A stretch of 64,000 bases of DNA from Eoetvoesiella caeni (GTDB lineage: Bacteria; Pseudomonadota; Gammaproteobacteria; Burkholderiales; Burkholderiaceae_B): assembly GCF_003315175.1 (NCBI RefSeq), contig NZ_QNRQ01000008.1:115760-179759 (forward strand), written 5' to 3'. This document shows positions 1-10,800 of this stretch, in pieces (position 1 is the stretch's first letter; every line of letters starts with the position of its first letter). The translations under genes and the position numbers were made by a program. Under the pieces are notes generated by a model. That model saw nothing but the letters and a program-made list of their open reading frames with translations. It searched no databases and was not told the DNA's origin.

Positions 1-1
1 C

Positions 2-811
2 GACTACCCTTTGTCCAGCCGTTTCGACGAAAACGACGCCATCCTGATTTTCGATAACGCCTTCATCCCTTGGGAAAACGTGCTTATCTATCGCGACATC
101 GAGCGTTGCCGCAACTGGTTTCCGCACGCGGGCTTCGGCCGGCTTTTCCCCTTGCAGGCCTGCACCCGTTTTGCCGTCAAGCTGGACTTCATCAGCGGCC
201 TGCTGGTCAAGGCGCTGAAGTGCACCGGCACCATGGATTTTCGCGGCGTGCAGACCGAAGTGGGCGAGGTCCTGGCCTGGCGCAATATGTTCTGGTCGTT
301 GACCGAGGCCATGATAGGCAACGCCTACTCCTGGCATAACGACAGCTATGCGTCCTGCCAGGAGGCGCAGCATGCATACCGCGTCCTGGCGCCGCAGGTG
401 TATCCCGCCATCAAGAAGGTCATTGAAGAAATCGTCGCCAGCGGCCTCATTTACCTGCCTTCCGGTGTACGCGACTTGAACAATCCGGCGCTCAATGATT
501 ATTTGTCGCGCTATGTGCGAGGCTCGGACGGCATCGACCACATTGAACGCATCAAGACCCTGAAGCTGCTGTGGGATGCAATCGGCACCGAGTTCGGGGG
601 CCGCCACGAACTGTATGAAATCAACTATGCCGGCAACCAGGACGAGATCCGCCTGCAGTGCCTGCGCCATGCGCAAGGCTCTGGTACATTAGGCAAAATG
701 ACCGAACTGGTGGATAAGTGTCTGTCCGACTACGATCAAAACGGTTGGCTGGTTCCGCATCTGCACAATAACGACGACATCAATGTACTGGATCAGTTGC
801 GCCAAAAATGA
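2..811 (+). CDS. hpaB: 4-hydroxyphenylacetate 3-monooxygenase, oxygenase component (C-terminal part, cut by window edge)
   Basis: The reading frame is open from the first bases, so only the last ~270 residues are present; full HpaB proteins are about 480-520 residues. HpaB-family enzymes use reduced FAD delivered by a partner reductase to ortho-hydroxylate phenolic substrates in the cytoplasm. The visible part matches the acyl-CoA-dehydrogenase-like helical C-terminal domain of the family, including the stretch ERIKTLKLLWDAIGTEFGGR followed by HELYEINYAGN, which lies near the flavin/tetramer interface. The reductase gene hpaC follows 24 bases downstream, which supports the assignment. The substrate is inferred: related proteins act on phenol, chlorophenols or p-hydroxyphenylacetate, and the family alone does not decide. 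Confidence 0.82.
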   Translation, partial: DYPLSSRFDENDAILIFDNAFIPWENVLIYRDIERCRNWFPHAGFGRLFPLQACTRFAVKLDFISGLLVKALKCTGTMDFRGVQTEVGEVLAWRNMFWSLTEAMIGNAYSWHNDSYASCQEAQHAYRVLAPQVYPAIKKVIEEIVASGLIYLPSGVRDLNNPALNDYLSRYVRGSDGIDHIERIKTLKLLWDAIGTEFGGRHELYEINYAGNQDEIRLQCLRHAQGSGTLGKMTELVDKCLSDYDQNGWLVPHLHNNDDINVLDQLRQK

Positions 812-835
812 CATTGCCCGCGTCGGGAGAATCTA

Positions 836-1360
836 ATGGAAAACTGCGATAGCAAGCGCGGCGATTTTCGCAATGCCATGGCACGTTTGGGCGCGGCTGT
901 CAGCATCGTTACCAGCAACGGGCAGGGCGGCCGTTGCGGGGTCACGGCAACCGCCGTGTGCTCTGTCACCGACACGCCGCCGACCTTGCTGGTTTGCATC
1001 AACCGCTCCAGCGCCATGAACGCCGTCTTCAAGGCCAACGGCAAGCTGTGCGTCAATGTGCTTTCGGCAGAACAGGAAGGCCTGGCGCGCGATTTTGCGG
1101 GAATGACCGGTATTCCCATGGAAGACCGGTTTGCCCAGCCTTGCTGGGCAGAGCCCGGGCACGGCCAGCCCATGCTTGAAGAGGCGCTGGCCAATTTGCA
1201 GGGGCGCATTATTCGCGCCGACGAACTGGGCACGCACACGGTCATGATAGTCGAGCTGGATACCATCGACCTGCATGCCCAGGGCGGCGACGGCCTGGTG
1301 TATTTCAGCCGCTTGTTCCACCGGGTTCCGGCCGCCGTGCCGGTTGCCGAGAATAACTGA
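836..1360 (+). CDS. hpaC: Flavin reductase of the two-component aromatic hydroxylase (HpaC-like)
   Basis: This 174-residue protein belongs to the flavin-reductase-like FMN-binding split-barrel family. It reduces FAD/FMN with NAD(P)H and passes it to the HpaB oxygenase. Family hallmarks seen are the N-terminal FRNAMARLGAAVSIVTSNG, the GVTATAVCSVTDTPPTLLVC segment that lines the flavin site, and NVLSAEQEGLARDFAG. Length is typical (HpaC is about 170). It sits 24 bases after hpaB, evidently in one transcript, and a hairpin terminator follows the stop. The start ATG at 836 is preceded by a GGGAG ribosome site. Confidence 0.85.
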   Translation: MENCDSKRGDFRNAMARLGAAVSIVTSNGQGGRCGVTATAVCSVTDTPPTLLVCINRSSAMNAVFKANGKLCVNVLSAEQEGLARDFAGMTGIPMEDRFAQPCWAEPGHGQPMLEEALANLQGRIIRADELGTHTVMIVELDTIDLHAQGGDGLVYFSRLFHRVPAAVPVAENN

Positions 1361-1394
1361 CGCCCTGTCTGGTTATGGCTGGCTGAATGAAGAA

Positions 1395-1417
1395 CCCCGG
1401 CATACGCCGGGGTTTTT
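1395..1417. terminator. Bidirectional hairpin terminator between hpaC and the CDF transporter gene
   Basis: A perfect 7-bp stem (CCCCGGC, 4-base loop ATAC, GCCGGGG) is followed by five T on the plus strand and preceded by AA on the other side. It lies between two convergent genes, so it can end both transcripts. Confidence 0.85.
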
Positions 1418-1421
1418 GACA

Positions 1422-2342
1422 CTAGAGCGCAGGCTCGTTCGAGCCGTTTTTCTTTTTTACGTCCACCGGGTCGAAGTGGGTCATGACGTCAAGCACGTGC
1501 TCGTTGGCCATGACCTTGGCGCGCGCCTTGACGGCAATGGCATGGCCTTGCGCAATGGTCAGGGTGGCGTCCATTTCCAGGTCCACTTCCACCCAGATCA
1601 TGTCGCCCAGTTTGCGGGTTTTCAGGTCGTGGATGCCTTGCACGCCAGGCGTGGAAAGCAAATGCTGGCGAATGCGGTTTTCGGTGTCGTCGTCCACGGC
1701 CCGGTCCATGAGGTCGCTGAACGAGTTGAAAAAGAACTTCCAGCCCATGCGCGCCACCATCAGGCCAACAATCAGGGCCGCCAGCGGGTCGGCCAGCGGA
1801 AAGCCGGCCAGGTTGGCGATAATGCCCAGCGCCACCACCAGCGACGAAGCCGCGTCCGAGCGGGCATGCCAGGCGTTGGCGATAAGCATGGAAGAGCGCA
1901 CGCGCTCGCCCACGCGCAGCATGTAGCGGAACAGGCCTTCCTTGGCCGCCAGCGTAAACAGGGCGACGACCAGGGCTACGGTATGTACGGTGGGAATTTC
2001 CTCGGGGCTTTGCAGGCGGCTGAACGCCGTCCACAGCATGCCTATGCCAACCGAAAGCAGCAGGGCGCCGAGAATCAGCGAAGCGGCGTTTTCAAAGCGC
2101 AGGTGCCCGTACTGATGGTCGGCGTCGGGCGCCTTCTGGCTGTGCTTGTTGGCAACCAGCACCACGGCGTCGGACAGCAGGTCCGAAAAGGAGTGGATGG
2201 CGTCGGCCACCAGCGCCTGCGAATGCGCGAACAGGCCGATGGCAAGCTGTACGACGGTCAGGAATATATTGACCGCCACGCTGACCAGGGTACTGGTCCT
2301 GCCTGCTTGATGGCGTGCGGTGGGATCCTGGATTTTTTCCAT
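1422..2342 (-). CDS. Cation diffusion facilitator (CDF) family metal transporter
   Basis: This 306-residue inner-membrane protein is of the CDF/ZitB-FieF family, which exports divalent metals (Zn2+, Fe2+, Co2+, Cd2+, Mn2+) by proton antiport. Predicted membrane segments fill residues ~18-210. The transport site is visible as DAIHSFSDLLSDA in helix 2 and the HxxxD-type motif HARSDAASS in helix 5. The last ~90 residues form the cytoplasmic dimerisation domain (ZT_dimer; GDMIWVEVDLEMD). The start overlaps the last bases of metG on the same strand, so the two are probably co-transcribed. The metal specificity cannot be read from these motifs with confidence, so no gene symbol is given. Confidence 0.85.
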   Translation of the reverse strand: MEKIQDPTARHQAGRTSTLVSVAVNIFLTVVQLAIGLFAHSQALVADAIHSFSDLLSDAVVLVANKHSQKAPDADHQYGHLRFENAASLILGALLLSVGIGMLWTAFSRLQSPEEIPTVHTVALVVALFTLAAKEGLFRYMLRVGERVRSSMLIANAWHARSDAASSLVVALGIIANLAGFPLADPLAALIVGLMVARMGWKFFFNSFSDLMDRAVDDDTENRIRQHLLSTPGVQGIHDLKTRKLGDMIWVEVDLEMDATLTIAQGHAIAVKARAKVMANEHVLDVMTHFDPVDVKKKNGSNEPAL

Positions 2343-4414
2343 CAGCTGATGCGCATGCCCGGCTGGGCGCCTTCCCAGGGCTCTAGAATGTACAGGCCCG
2401 AATCGACGCTGGCGTCGTTGTGGCTGGCGGCAAGCACCATGCCTTCGGACACGCCGAAACGCATTTTGCGGGGTGCCAGGTTGGCAACCACGACAGTCAG
2501 CTTGCCCACCAGGTCGGCGGGGCTGTATGCGGACTTGATGCCCGAAAACACCTGGCGATGGCGGCCTTCGCCCAGGTCCAGGCTAAGGCGCAGGAGCTTG
2601 TCCGATCCTTCGACCTCTTCGCACTGGACGATGCGGGCAATGCGCAGGTCCAGCTTGGCGAAGTCCTTGATGTCGATGGTGTCGGCAATGGGCTCGCCGC
2701 CCGGCTCGGGCAGGACTTCGGCCGGGGCTTCGAACAGGGCGTCGAGCAGTTTCGGGTCGACCCGCTGCATCAGGTGCTTGAACGGCGCAATCTGCGCGGG
2801 CAAGGTCTTGGCGTCGGCCCACTGGTAGGGGGCCGTGTCGCTGAACAGGCTTTGCGCCACGGTGGCGGCCAGTTCCGGCAGCACAGGGCTAAGCATGACC
2901 GTCAGGGCGCGAAAGCCCGCCAGCGCGCGTGAACAAACATCTTGCAATGCGGCTTTTTGTTCGTCGCCGGCCTGGGCGATGCCCTTGGCCATGACCCAGG
3001 GCTGGGCCGCATCGAAATCCTGGTTCAGGCGGTCGGCAAAGGCCATGATGCGCCGAATGGCGCGCCCATATTCGCGCAATTCGAAGTCGTTGCGCACGCT
3101 GTCGGCGGTTTCTTCGATGCCGGCCAACAGGGCCTGTGTGTCGCCCGCATAGGCCAGTTGGCCGTCGAAGTGCTTGCTGATGAAGTTGGCTGCACGGCTG
3201 GCAATATTGATGTACTTGCCAACCAGGTCGCTGTTGACCCGGGCGACGAAGTCGTCGGGATTGAAGTCCAGGTCTTCGACATGGGAATTGAGCTTGGCGG
3301 CAATGTAATAGCGCAGCCATTCCGGATTCATGCCGATGTCCAGGTAGCGCAGCGGCGAAATGCCCGTGCCGCGGCTCTTGGACATTTTTTCGCCGCTGAC
3401 GGTGATGAAACCGTGCACATGCAGGCCGTCGGGCGTCTTGCGGCCCGAGAACTTCAGCATGGCCGGCCAGAACAGGGCGTGAAAATAAACAATGTCCTTG
3501 CCGATGAAGTGGAATTGCTCGGTATTGCCGTTGGGGTCCAGCAGCGCGTCGAAATCCAGCCCCTGCTTGGCGCAATAGGCCTTGAGCGAGGCCAGATAGC
3601 CTACGGGGGCGTCGAGCCAGACATAAAAATACTTGCCGGGCGCATCGGGGATTTCAATCCCGAAATAGGGCGCATCGCGGGAAATGTCCCAGTCGGCCAG
3701 ATTGGCCTCGCTGCCGTCTTCGCTGGTGCCCAGCCATTCGCGCGTTTTGCCCAGCACTTCGCTTTGCAGCCGCTTGTGGCCGTGCTTGTCGCTGCCGGTG
3801 GTCCAGGCTTGCAGGAACTCCACGCAGCGCGGGTCGGACAGCTTGAAGAAAAAGTGTTCCGACGATTTCAGGACCGGGGTGGCGTTGCTAAGCGCGGAAT
3901 ACGGCTCAATCAGGTCGGTGGGCGAATAAACGGCCCCGCATACTTCGCAGGAGTCCCCGTACTGGTCTTTGCTGTGGCAAGTGGGGCATTCGCCCTTGAT
4001 GTAGCGGTCGGCCAGGAACATGCCCTTGACCGGGTCGTAAAACTGTTCGACGTCGCGGCTGTAGATCAGGCCGGCCGCCTTCAGGCTTTTATAGATATCG
4101 TGCGACAGCTCGGTATTTTCGGGCGTGTCGGTGGAATGCCAATGGTCGAACCGGATATGAAAGCCATTCAGGTAGTGGGGGCGTTCGTTGGCGTAGCGCG
4201 CCACCAGTTCTTGTGGGGTAATGCCTTCAGCCTGCGCCTTGAGCATGATGGGCGCGCCGTGGGCGTCGTCGGCACCGACGAAATGCACTGTATGGCCGGA
4301 CATGCGCATGGTACGAACCCAGATATCGGCCTGGATGTATTCCATGATGTGGCCAATATGAAAAGAGCCATTGGCGTAAGGCAGTGCGGTGGTGACGAAT
4401 ATCGTGCGCGACAT
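2342..4414 (-). CDS. metG: Methionyl-tRNA synthetase
   Basis: This cytoplasmic enzyme charges tRNA-Met and tRNA-fMet. It is 690 residues long, the size of the dimeric class I form. Seen: the HIGH signature at residues 19-22, a four-cysteine zinc knuckle at C143, C146, C156 and C159, KMSKS at 343-347, and a C-terminal EMAP-II/Trbp111-like tRNA-binding domain from about residue 585 ([18 protein letters not shown]). All catalytic motifs are intact. The gene is divergent from apbC, an arrangement also found in enterobacteria. A small membrane protein gene lies upstream on the same strand and the CDF transporter gene overlaps its 3' end. Confidence 0.98.
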   Translation of the reverse strand: MSRTIFVTTALPYANGSFHIGHIMEYIQADIWVRTMRMSGHTVHFVGADDAHGAPIMLKAQAEGITPQELVARYANERPHYLNGFHIRFDHWHSTDTPENTELSHDIYKSLKAAGLIYSRDVEQFYDPVKGMFLADRYIKGECPTCHSKDQYGDSCEVCGAVYSPTDLIEPYSALSNATPVLKSSEHFFFKLSDPRCVEFLQAWTTGSDKHGHKRLQSEVLGKTREWLGTSEDGSEANLADWDISRDAPYFGIEIPDAPGKYFYVWLDAPVGYLASLKAYCAKQGLDFDALLDPNGNTEQFHFIGKDIVYFHALFWPAMLKFSGRKTPDGLHVHGFITVSGEKMSKSRGTGISPLRYLDIGMNPEWLRYYIAAKLNSHVEDLDFNPDDFVARVNSDLVGKYINIASRAANFISKHFDGQLAYAGDTQALLAGIEETADSVRNDFELREYGRAIRRIMAFADRLNQDFDAAQPWVMAKGIAQAGDEQKAALQDVCSRALAGFRALTVMLSPVLPELAATVAQSLFSDTAPYQWADAKTLPAQIAPFKHLMQRVDPKLLDALFEAPAEVLPEPGGEPIADTIDIKDFAKLDLRIARIVQCEEVEGSDKLLRLSLDLGEGRHRQVFSGIKSAYSPADLVGKLTVVVANLAPRKMRFGVSEGMVLAASHNDASVDSGLYILEPWEGAQPGMRIS

Positions 4415-4599
4415 GGATTATGCGTAAGTAAATGTAAAGTTATGTGGGAAGCCTGCACACGGGGCTGCCCGGTCCGCGGGAACCGGGCGTATGCAAAAAA
4501 AGTATCGGCCTATTGTAATGAATAGACCGAAAGTTTGGGGTTATGGAGGGCGCGCGGCCCGATCGAAGGGCCGTGATGCGCAAGCGCGGGCGTTTACCG

Positions 4600-4848
4600 C
4601 TACGGGATTTCGCGCATTTCGACGTCGACGACGTCTTTTTTATTGAATGCGCGGGAAGGCGTGGACGGCTTGCGTCTTTCTTCCCAGTAAGCCCGTACGC
4701 CAAAAGGGCGGCCCTTGATCCTGGCGACCACGTACAGTATGGCTACGGCAATAGCCGTGGAAGCCATGAAGACAAGCGCCATGATCATGCCGAATATAGC
4801 CAGCAACAGGAAAAGGGCGGCGCGAAGTATTTGATTAAATGTATTCAT
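4600..4848 (-). CDS. Small membrane protein of unknown function
   Basis: This is an 82-residue protein I do not recognise. Residues ~9-45 are strongly hydrophobic and could form one long or two short membrane helices. They are followed by a basic, polar tail (ARIKGRPFGVRAYWEERRK) that would face the cytoplasm by the positive-inside rule. It lies 185 bases upstream of metG on the same strand and divergent from apbC. No clear Shine-Dalgarno precedes the ATG. The hydrophobic profile and clean frame make it plausible, but it could be fortuitous. Confidence 0.5.
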   Translation of the reverse strand: MNTFNQILRAALFLLLAIFGMIMALVFMASTAIAVAILYVVARIKGRPFGVRAYWEERRKPSTPSRAFNKKDVVDVEMREIP

Positions 4849-4943
4849 CTTGATATTGAGGCAAGCTCTGGCCGAAAATAGTTCCGTGAATCCGCTATCC
4901 TTTAGGCTGTACCATGAAGTTTTTCTTTACCCGAGGCAAAAAA

Positions 4944-6026
4944 ATGAGTATCACCCCAGAACAATTGCGTACGGCGTTGGCCGACGTTGTAGACCCTAAT
5001 ACGAATAAAAAACTGGGGCCTATACTTAAAAACTGCGAACTACAGCTGGACGGAACAAGTCTTACCCTTACTTTAGCCCTCGGCTATCCTTTGCACAATG
5101 GCCTGGACGTGCTCAAGCAACGGATTGAAACAGCTCTGGCGGCGCACGGCGTAGTGCTGGCCAAGCTTGATTGCAAGCTGCATATCGTAACTCATGCGGT
5201 CCAGCATGGGCTTAAACCTTTGCCCAATGTGCGCAATATCATTGCCGTGGCCTCGGGCAAGGGCGGGGTCGGGAAAAGCACCACCGCCGTCAATATTGCC
5301 TTGGCCTTGCAAAGCCAGGGTGCCAAGGTGGGCATGCTCGACGCCGATATCTATGGTCCCAGCGTGCCCATGATGCTGGGTTTGTCGGGCAAGCCCGAAA
5401 GCCTGGACGGGAAAACCATGGAACCATTGGTCGGCCATGGGTTGCAGGCCAATTCCATCGGCTTTCTTATCAGCGACGACACGCCAACCATCTGGCGCGG
5501 CCCCATGGTAAGCCAGGCGCTGGAGCAATTGCTGCGCCAGACCAACTGGAAAGACCTGGACTACCTTATTATCGACATGCCCCCGGGCACCGGCGACATT
5601 GCCCTGACGCTGTCGCAGAAAGTGCCCGTGGCCGGCGCAGTCATCGTCTCTACCCCGCAGGACCTGGCTTTGGCCGATGCTCGCAAAGGGTTACGTATGT
5701 TTCAAAAAGTGGATGTCCCGGTGCTGGGAATTGTCGAAAATATGTCTATGCATATTTGTTCCAATTGCGGGCACGCCGAGCCCATCTTCGGCCAGAATGG
5801 CGGCCGCGACATGGCCGCCGAGTTCAACCTGCCGTGGCTGGGCGCGTTGCCGTTGGCAATGGACATTCGCACGCAAACCGACTCGGGCACTCCCAGCGTT
5901 GCGGCCGAGCCGAACGGGAAGATCGCGGGTCTTTATCAGGATATTGCCTGGAAGCTGGCTGTTCAAGTGTCCGCCTTGCCTGCCGATATGTCGGGCAAGA
6001 TGCCTTCCGTCGTGGTGCGCCGATAA
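4944..6026 (+). CDS. apbC: Mrp/ApbC-family iron-sulfur cluster carrier ATPase
   Basis: This 360-residue P-loop protein of the Mrp/NBP35 family binds and transfers [4Fe-4S] clusters in the cytoplasm. An N-terminal DUF59/MIP18-like domain (residues 1-85) precedes the deviant Walker A GKGGVGKST (105-113), a DADIYGPS switch region, and the cluster-binding CxxC at C272/C275. The start at 4944 is preferred over an in-frame ATG at 4914 because GAGG lies 7 bases before it and the protein then begins like its relatives (MSITPEQL). The gene is divergent from metG. tamA follows after only 8 bases. Confidence 0.95.
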   Translation: MSITPEQLRTALADVVDPNTNKKLGPILKNCELQLDGTSLTLTLALGYPLHNGLDVLKQRIETALAAHGVVLAKLDCKLHIVTHAVQHGLKPLPNVRNIIAVASGKGGVGKSTTAVNIALALQSQGAKVGMLDADIYGPSVPMMLGLSGKPESLDGKTMEPLVGHGLQANSIGFLISDDTPTIWRGPMVSQALEQLLRQTNWKDLDYLIIDMPPGTGDIALTLSQKVPVAGAVIVSTPQDLALADARKGLRMFQKVDVPVLGIVENMSMHICSNCGHAEPIFGQNGGRDMAAEFNLPWLGALPLAMDIRTQTDSGTPSVAAEPNGKIAGLYQDIAWKLAVQVSALPADMSGKMPSVVVRR

Positions 6027-6034
6027 ACCGCTCG

Positions 6035-7807
6035 ATGAAGGGCGCCGCTTTCTGCCTTGCCCTTTCCTTGGGATGGTCCCAGGGGGTTTTTGCCGCCAAG
6101 CCGGAGGTCACCATTGACCCCGGCGGAGTGCCGCCGCAGGCCCTGCAGGCCATTGTGGGCGCCGTCGACGCGATCACTCGGCTGGCTGAAGACCAGGACG
6201 GCGGCGAAGTCTCCCGCCTGCGGCGCCGCGCGCGCGACGCCACTTTGTCGGCCCTGGAAACCCAAGGCTATTTTTCGGCCAAAGTCACACTGGAGGTCGG
6301 CGAGGATCCGCTGGGCGAAACCTGGGACATCACCATAGAGCCCGGCACGCTGACCCGGGTGGCCGACGTTGACCTGCGGTTCTCCGGGCAAATTGCACAG
6401 CCCGAATTCGCCGCGCGGCTCGACGCCTTGAAGCAGTCCTGGCCGCTTACCCGCGACATGCCTTTCATCAACGAACAATGGCACGATGCCAAGGGCGCAC
6501 TGATCGACAAGGTCAGCAGCAAGGATTTTTACCTGGCACGGATGACCAAGTCGCAGGCCACGGTTCTTGCCGACGAGGCCAAGGCCGACCTGGAGGTGGC
6601 CATCGACAGCGGACCCCGGGTGCGCATGGGCGAAGTCGAGGTCATAGGACTGAAGCGGGTGCCGCGCGAACTGATCGACCGCTACGTGCGCTATGAGCCC
6701 GACGCTCCGTACGACCAGGAAAGACTGGATGAATGGCAGCAGGCTTTGCAAGCCACTTCCTTTTTCCGCGGCGCATCCGTTGCCCTGGATAGTTCGGCGG
6801 CCAAGCGCAAGACGCTGCCCAACGGCGAGGTCCAGATGCCTTTGCAGGTGCGGGTGTCCGAAGCGCCGGCCCGCCGCTTTTCCGCCTCTTTGGGCGTGGA
6901 CAGCGACAACGGCGCGCGGGTCGAGGCCCTGTACCGGCACAACGTGGTTTATGGCCTGCCCATCTGGACGGAAACCGGGGTGGGCGTCGACAAAAACCGG
7001 CAACGGGCGTTTTTCGATGTGCATTTTGCGCCGACGGTCAACGGCTATAAAGACAGCGTGGGCCTGCTGGCCAACCATTCCGATATCGAGGGCGTGGATA
7101 CCACCCGCGTTGGAGCAGGCTGGACCCGTACACAAGAGCGCAAGGCCGCAGGCGACAGCCGGGTCGAGTTCGAGACGCGATGGGGCATGGTGGCCGCGTA
7201 TGACAAGACCCGTATCGAGGGCGCTGAAACCTACGAAGTGCCTTCTTTGGTCGGCACCTGGCAATGGCTGCGGCGCGATGTCAACGATAAATACGACCCG
7301 CGGGAAGGCAATCTGGTCGACCTGGGCCTGGGGGCGGGGGTGACCCTGGATCGCGGCGAAGGCTTTTACAAGTCGGGCGTGCGGGTGCAGCAGTGGTGGC
7401 CTATCGGCAAGCGCGACGTGCTGACGGTGCGCGCCGAGGTCGGCAAGGTCTGGTCCAAGACTTCGCGCCTGCCCGAGGACTTCGGTTATCGCACCGGGGG
7501 CGCGCGCACCATACGCGGCTACAAATATCAAAGCATAGGCCTTAGCCGGGGCAGCGCCACCATTGGCGCACCGGCCCTGGCGGTGGCCAGCGTGGAGTAC
7601 ATGCATTACTTTACCCAGCAACTGGGCATGAGCGTTTTCGTGGACGCCGGCGATGCCGCCGAGTCCTTTGGCCAGATGAAGCTGGCCGTGGGGTATGGCG
7701 TCGGGGCGCTGGTGCGCACGCCCGCGGGACCTTTTGAAGTCAGCCTGGCCTACGGCCAGCGCGACCGCAAGCTGCGCCTGCACTTTTCAATGGGGATAGC
7801 GTTTTGA
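6035..7807 (+). CDS. tamA: Outer membrane assembly factor TamA (Omp85 family)
   Basis: This 590-residue outer membrane protein has a cleavable signal peptide (residues ~1-20, ending GVFA), three POTRA-type periplasmic domains (~25-265) and a C-terminal 16-strand Omp85 barrel. The lid-lock signature appears as GGARTIRGYKYQS. TamA pairs with TamB to insert certain outer membrane proteins or move lipids to the outer membrane. The frame is open far upstream, but ATG 6035 gives the signal peptide and sits 8 bases after apbC. The last bases overlap the TTG start of tamB (TTGA), so the two are translationally coupled. Confidence 0.93.
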   Translation: MKGAAFCLALSLGWSQGVFAAKPEVTIDPGGVPPQALQAIVGAVDAITRLAEDQDGGEVSRLRRRARDATLSALETQGYFSAKVTLEVGEDPLGETWDITIEPGTLTRVADVDLRFSGQIAQPEFAARLDALKQSWPLTRDMPFINEQWHDAKGALIDKVSSKDFYLARMTKSQATVLADEAKADLEVAIDSGPRVRMGEVEVIGLKRVPRELIDRYVRYEPDAPYDQERLDEWQQALQATSFFRGASVALDSSAAKRKTLPNGEVQMPLQVRVSEAPARRFSASLGVDSDNGARVEALYRHNVVYGLPIWTETGVGVDKNRQRAFFDVHFAPTVNGYKDSVGLLANHSDIEGVDTTRVGAGWTRTQERKAAGDSRVEFETRWGMVAAYDKTRIEGAETYEVPSLVGTWQWLRRDVNDKYDPREGNLVDLGLGAGVTLDRGEGFYKSGVRVQQWWPIGKRDVLTVRAEVGKVWSKTSRLPEDFGYRTGGARTIRGYKYQSIGLSRGSATIGAPALAVASVEYMHYFTQQLGMSVFVDAGDAAESFGQMKLAVGYGVGALVRTPAGPFEVSLAYGQRDRKLRLHFSMGIAF

Positions 7808-10800
7808 GCCGGGTTACGCGCAGTCTGCGCGCAATCGCTCTGTGGTTGGGGCCGACCGTGGTCTTGCTGCTGGTTGCCGTGGTCAGTTTCGTGGTGTGGT
7901 GCGTGGGCACCGAGCCCGGCACGCGCTGGGCGCTGCGCACTGCCATGGAGCAGGTCCAGGGCGAAGCCCAAGGCATCGAAGGCACGATCTGGAAGGGGCT
8001 GCGCGTACAGCGCCTGGCCGTCAAGACGCCCGTGGTGGATATCCATTTGACCGACCTGAATTTGCAGGTCGATTGGCGCGAACTTTGGCAGCACCGGCTG
8101 CATGCGCGTGAAATTTCTGCCGGCAAGCTGTCCATCGATATCCTGCAGTCGGACCAGCCGCCGTCCGAGTCGCCATTCGCCATGCCGGCGTTGCCCGTTC
8201 AAGTGTTGCTGGATCGAGTCGCGCTGGGTCATCTTAGCCTGAGCCTTGGCGGCGAGCCGGTACTGCTGGACGTGCAGAATCTTCAGGCGGCCCTGAAGCT
8301 TTCCGACGAGAATGCGTCGCTGGTTTTTCAAAGCCTGGAGCTTGGCCGCGATAACATCCAGGCCGGCATCGAAGGCGAAGTCAAGGTTTTTAAATTGGCC
8401 GAGCCCTGGCCGTTGTCGGTCCATTTGAAGACCCGGGCTCAGAGCTCGCAGCCCGATTCCCTCTTGTGCTTGCGCCACTTCTTGCCCGACCTGCCGGTTC
8501 CGGACAAGAAAGCGGCCGTGCCCGTGAAGGCGGCGGCGCAACCGGTTGGCGATGCCGCCACCGACGCGGCAACCAAAGTGGCCGTCGATGCCGGCCCGGA
8601 AGACGGCGGCATTGTGCGGCTGGCGCAGCTTAGCGCCGCGTGCGCTGTGGACATGACGGCGGACCTGACCGGTTCACTGGACAACATGAGCCTGAAAGTG
8701 GCCGGCGACGGGCAGGACGTGCGCTTTAACGTAAGCGCCGAATTGCAGCCGCGCAAGGCGTTGCCTCTAAGTCAGGCCGACTTCAATATCCATCTGGTGG
8801 ACGGCTCTTCCCTTAAAGGCGCTTTGAACGTGGACTCCGTCCCGGCCGATGGCGCCAGCCGCGACCACATTGTCAGTTCAATAGTGGCCGACAAGCTGAA
8901 CCTGGCGATATTGATGGGGCCGGACATGCCTGGGGGGCTGCTTAGCGCCACGCTGGGCCTGGATGCGCAACTGCAGGACGGCAAGGACGTCTTGTCCGCG
9001 GCTTTGGCGCTGGATGTCGGCCAAGGTTCGCGCTGGAACGGTCAGCCTCTGTCGGGTCTGCTGAAGGCCGAGCTGATCAATACTTTGGCTGCCGCGCCGC
9101 CCGATCCGCAACGGCCTGATGCGCCCGAGCTATGGCAAGGCTTGCAGGTGTCGGACCTGGATATGGATTTGCGTCTGGGCGGCAACCGCCTTAAGGGCAA
9201 GGGGGCGCTGGGTGCCCCTGGAAGCGCACTGGACTTGACCGTCGCCGCGGCGCGCCTGGCCGATTTCTGGCCCGGCCTGCCTGGCGGGGTGCAGGCCCAG
9301 GCCCATTTGGCCGGCACGCTGGCCAAGCACGAGGCCAGGCTCAAGGCCGTGTATGCGCCGCAGGCGGGCAAGTCGCAAGAGCTGGGCAAGGGGCCGGTCC
9401 AGGCAAACATTGCGCTTGATGGCGGCTGGGACGCGCAAGCGCAGCCGCTGGGCTGGAAGGGGCGGGTGACGACGCTGGACGTAAGCCATATCGGCCTGGG
9501 CGTAAAGCTGCAATCGCCCGTGGCCGTGTCCTATGTGCCGCAAGCGCTTGCGCCGGCCTGGCAGTGGCAGGTGGGCGCCGCCACGCTGAATCTGGGCTTG
9601 CCTTTGAACCAGCGCGTGGCGATCCGCCATCTGGCTTCACAGGGGCGGGACGGTTCATGGGAAACGCGGGGATCCATCGACCGTCTGGCCGTGTCGCGGC
9701 GCCTGCTGCGCGAACTGCAAAAGATACTGGGCGTGGCCGATGCGGCCGACGACGGCCGCGGCGGCATCGTGGTGGCTCTGGACGAGCGCAACGAGCGCAA
9801 GGAAATCGTGTACGCCGCCGACTGGAACCTGAAGTTTGCCGGCGCGCTGGACGGCCAGGCGCACATCAAGCGCGTCTCGGGCGACCTTATCGTACCGGGC
9901 AACCCCGATTTCCCCTTGGGTTTGCAGACTTTTTCGGTGGATCTGACCGCCAAGCCGGAAGGCCCCGCGGTCAGCAGATTGACGGCCAAAATCAACGCGG
10001 CCACCGCCAAAATGGGTCGCGCCCAGGCAACGGCCAGCGCCTTGCTGCACAGTGCGCCCGGGGCCGGCTTTACGATGAACCCCAAAGACGTAAAAACAGT
10101 CGAGCTTGATGCCGAGATCAAGGATTTGGGCTGGCTTAGCCTTTTGGTAGGCGATGCCATGGACTTCGGCGGGTCGGTCCAGGCCAAGTTGTCTGCGCAA
10201 AGCCGTCCCAACGGCACATGGGCGACCAACGGCACGGTCAATGGGCAGGGCATTCGGGTGGTACGTATCGACGACGGTGTGCGGCTGCTGGACGGCACCC
10301 TGGCGGCGCATTTCGACGGCGACCGCTTCGTTCTGGACAGCCTGCGCTTTCCCGCCCGGCTGCGCGTTACCCCCAAAGAGTGGCGCACCGCCGAATGGGT
10401 TTCCAGCAACCCCGACGCCCGCGACGGCAGCCTGACGCTTACCGGCAGCTGGGATCTGGCTGAATCGGTCGGTGTGCTTGATATGGACTTGTACCGCTAC
10501 CCCATCTTGCAGCGTTCCGACCGCTACGCCATGGTTACCGGCAAATTGCACGTGGATGCGCCTTCTCCGGCGATTTCCCTGTCGGGCAAGATTACCGCCG
10601 ATGCGGGCTGGGTCGACCTGGACATGCTTAGCAGCGTGCCGGTGGTCGACAGCGATGTCGTGGTCTTGCGCAAGGGGCAAACCCAGAAGGCCAGTGCCCC
10701 CATGGATATTTCCATGGAGCTGGACGTGGACCTGGGCCCGCGGTTCTACATCACCGGCTATGGCGTGGATTCCGGCCTGGTCGGCAATATGCACATCAGC

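Noticed and set aside
1275..2828. 517-codon plus-strand frame over the CDF transporter and the end of metG
   Set aside because: Mirror frame of two well-identified minus-strand genes; no homologous features.
2942..4525. 527-codon plus-strand frame opposite metG
   Set aside because: Antisense to intact methionyl-tRNA synthetase with all signatures; composition effect.
5963..7783. 606-codon open frame on the minus strand opposite tamA
   Set aside because: It is antisense to a clear Omp85 gene; His/Gln/Gly/Ala-rich composition is typical of high-G+C mirror frames and no motif is recognisable.
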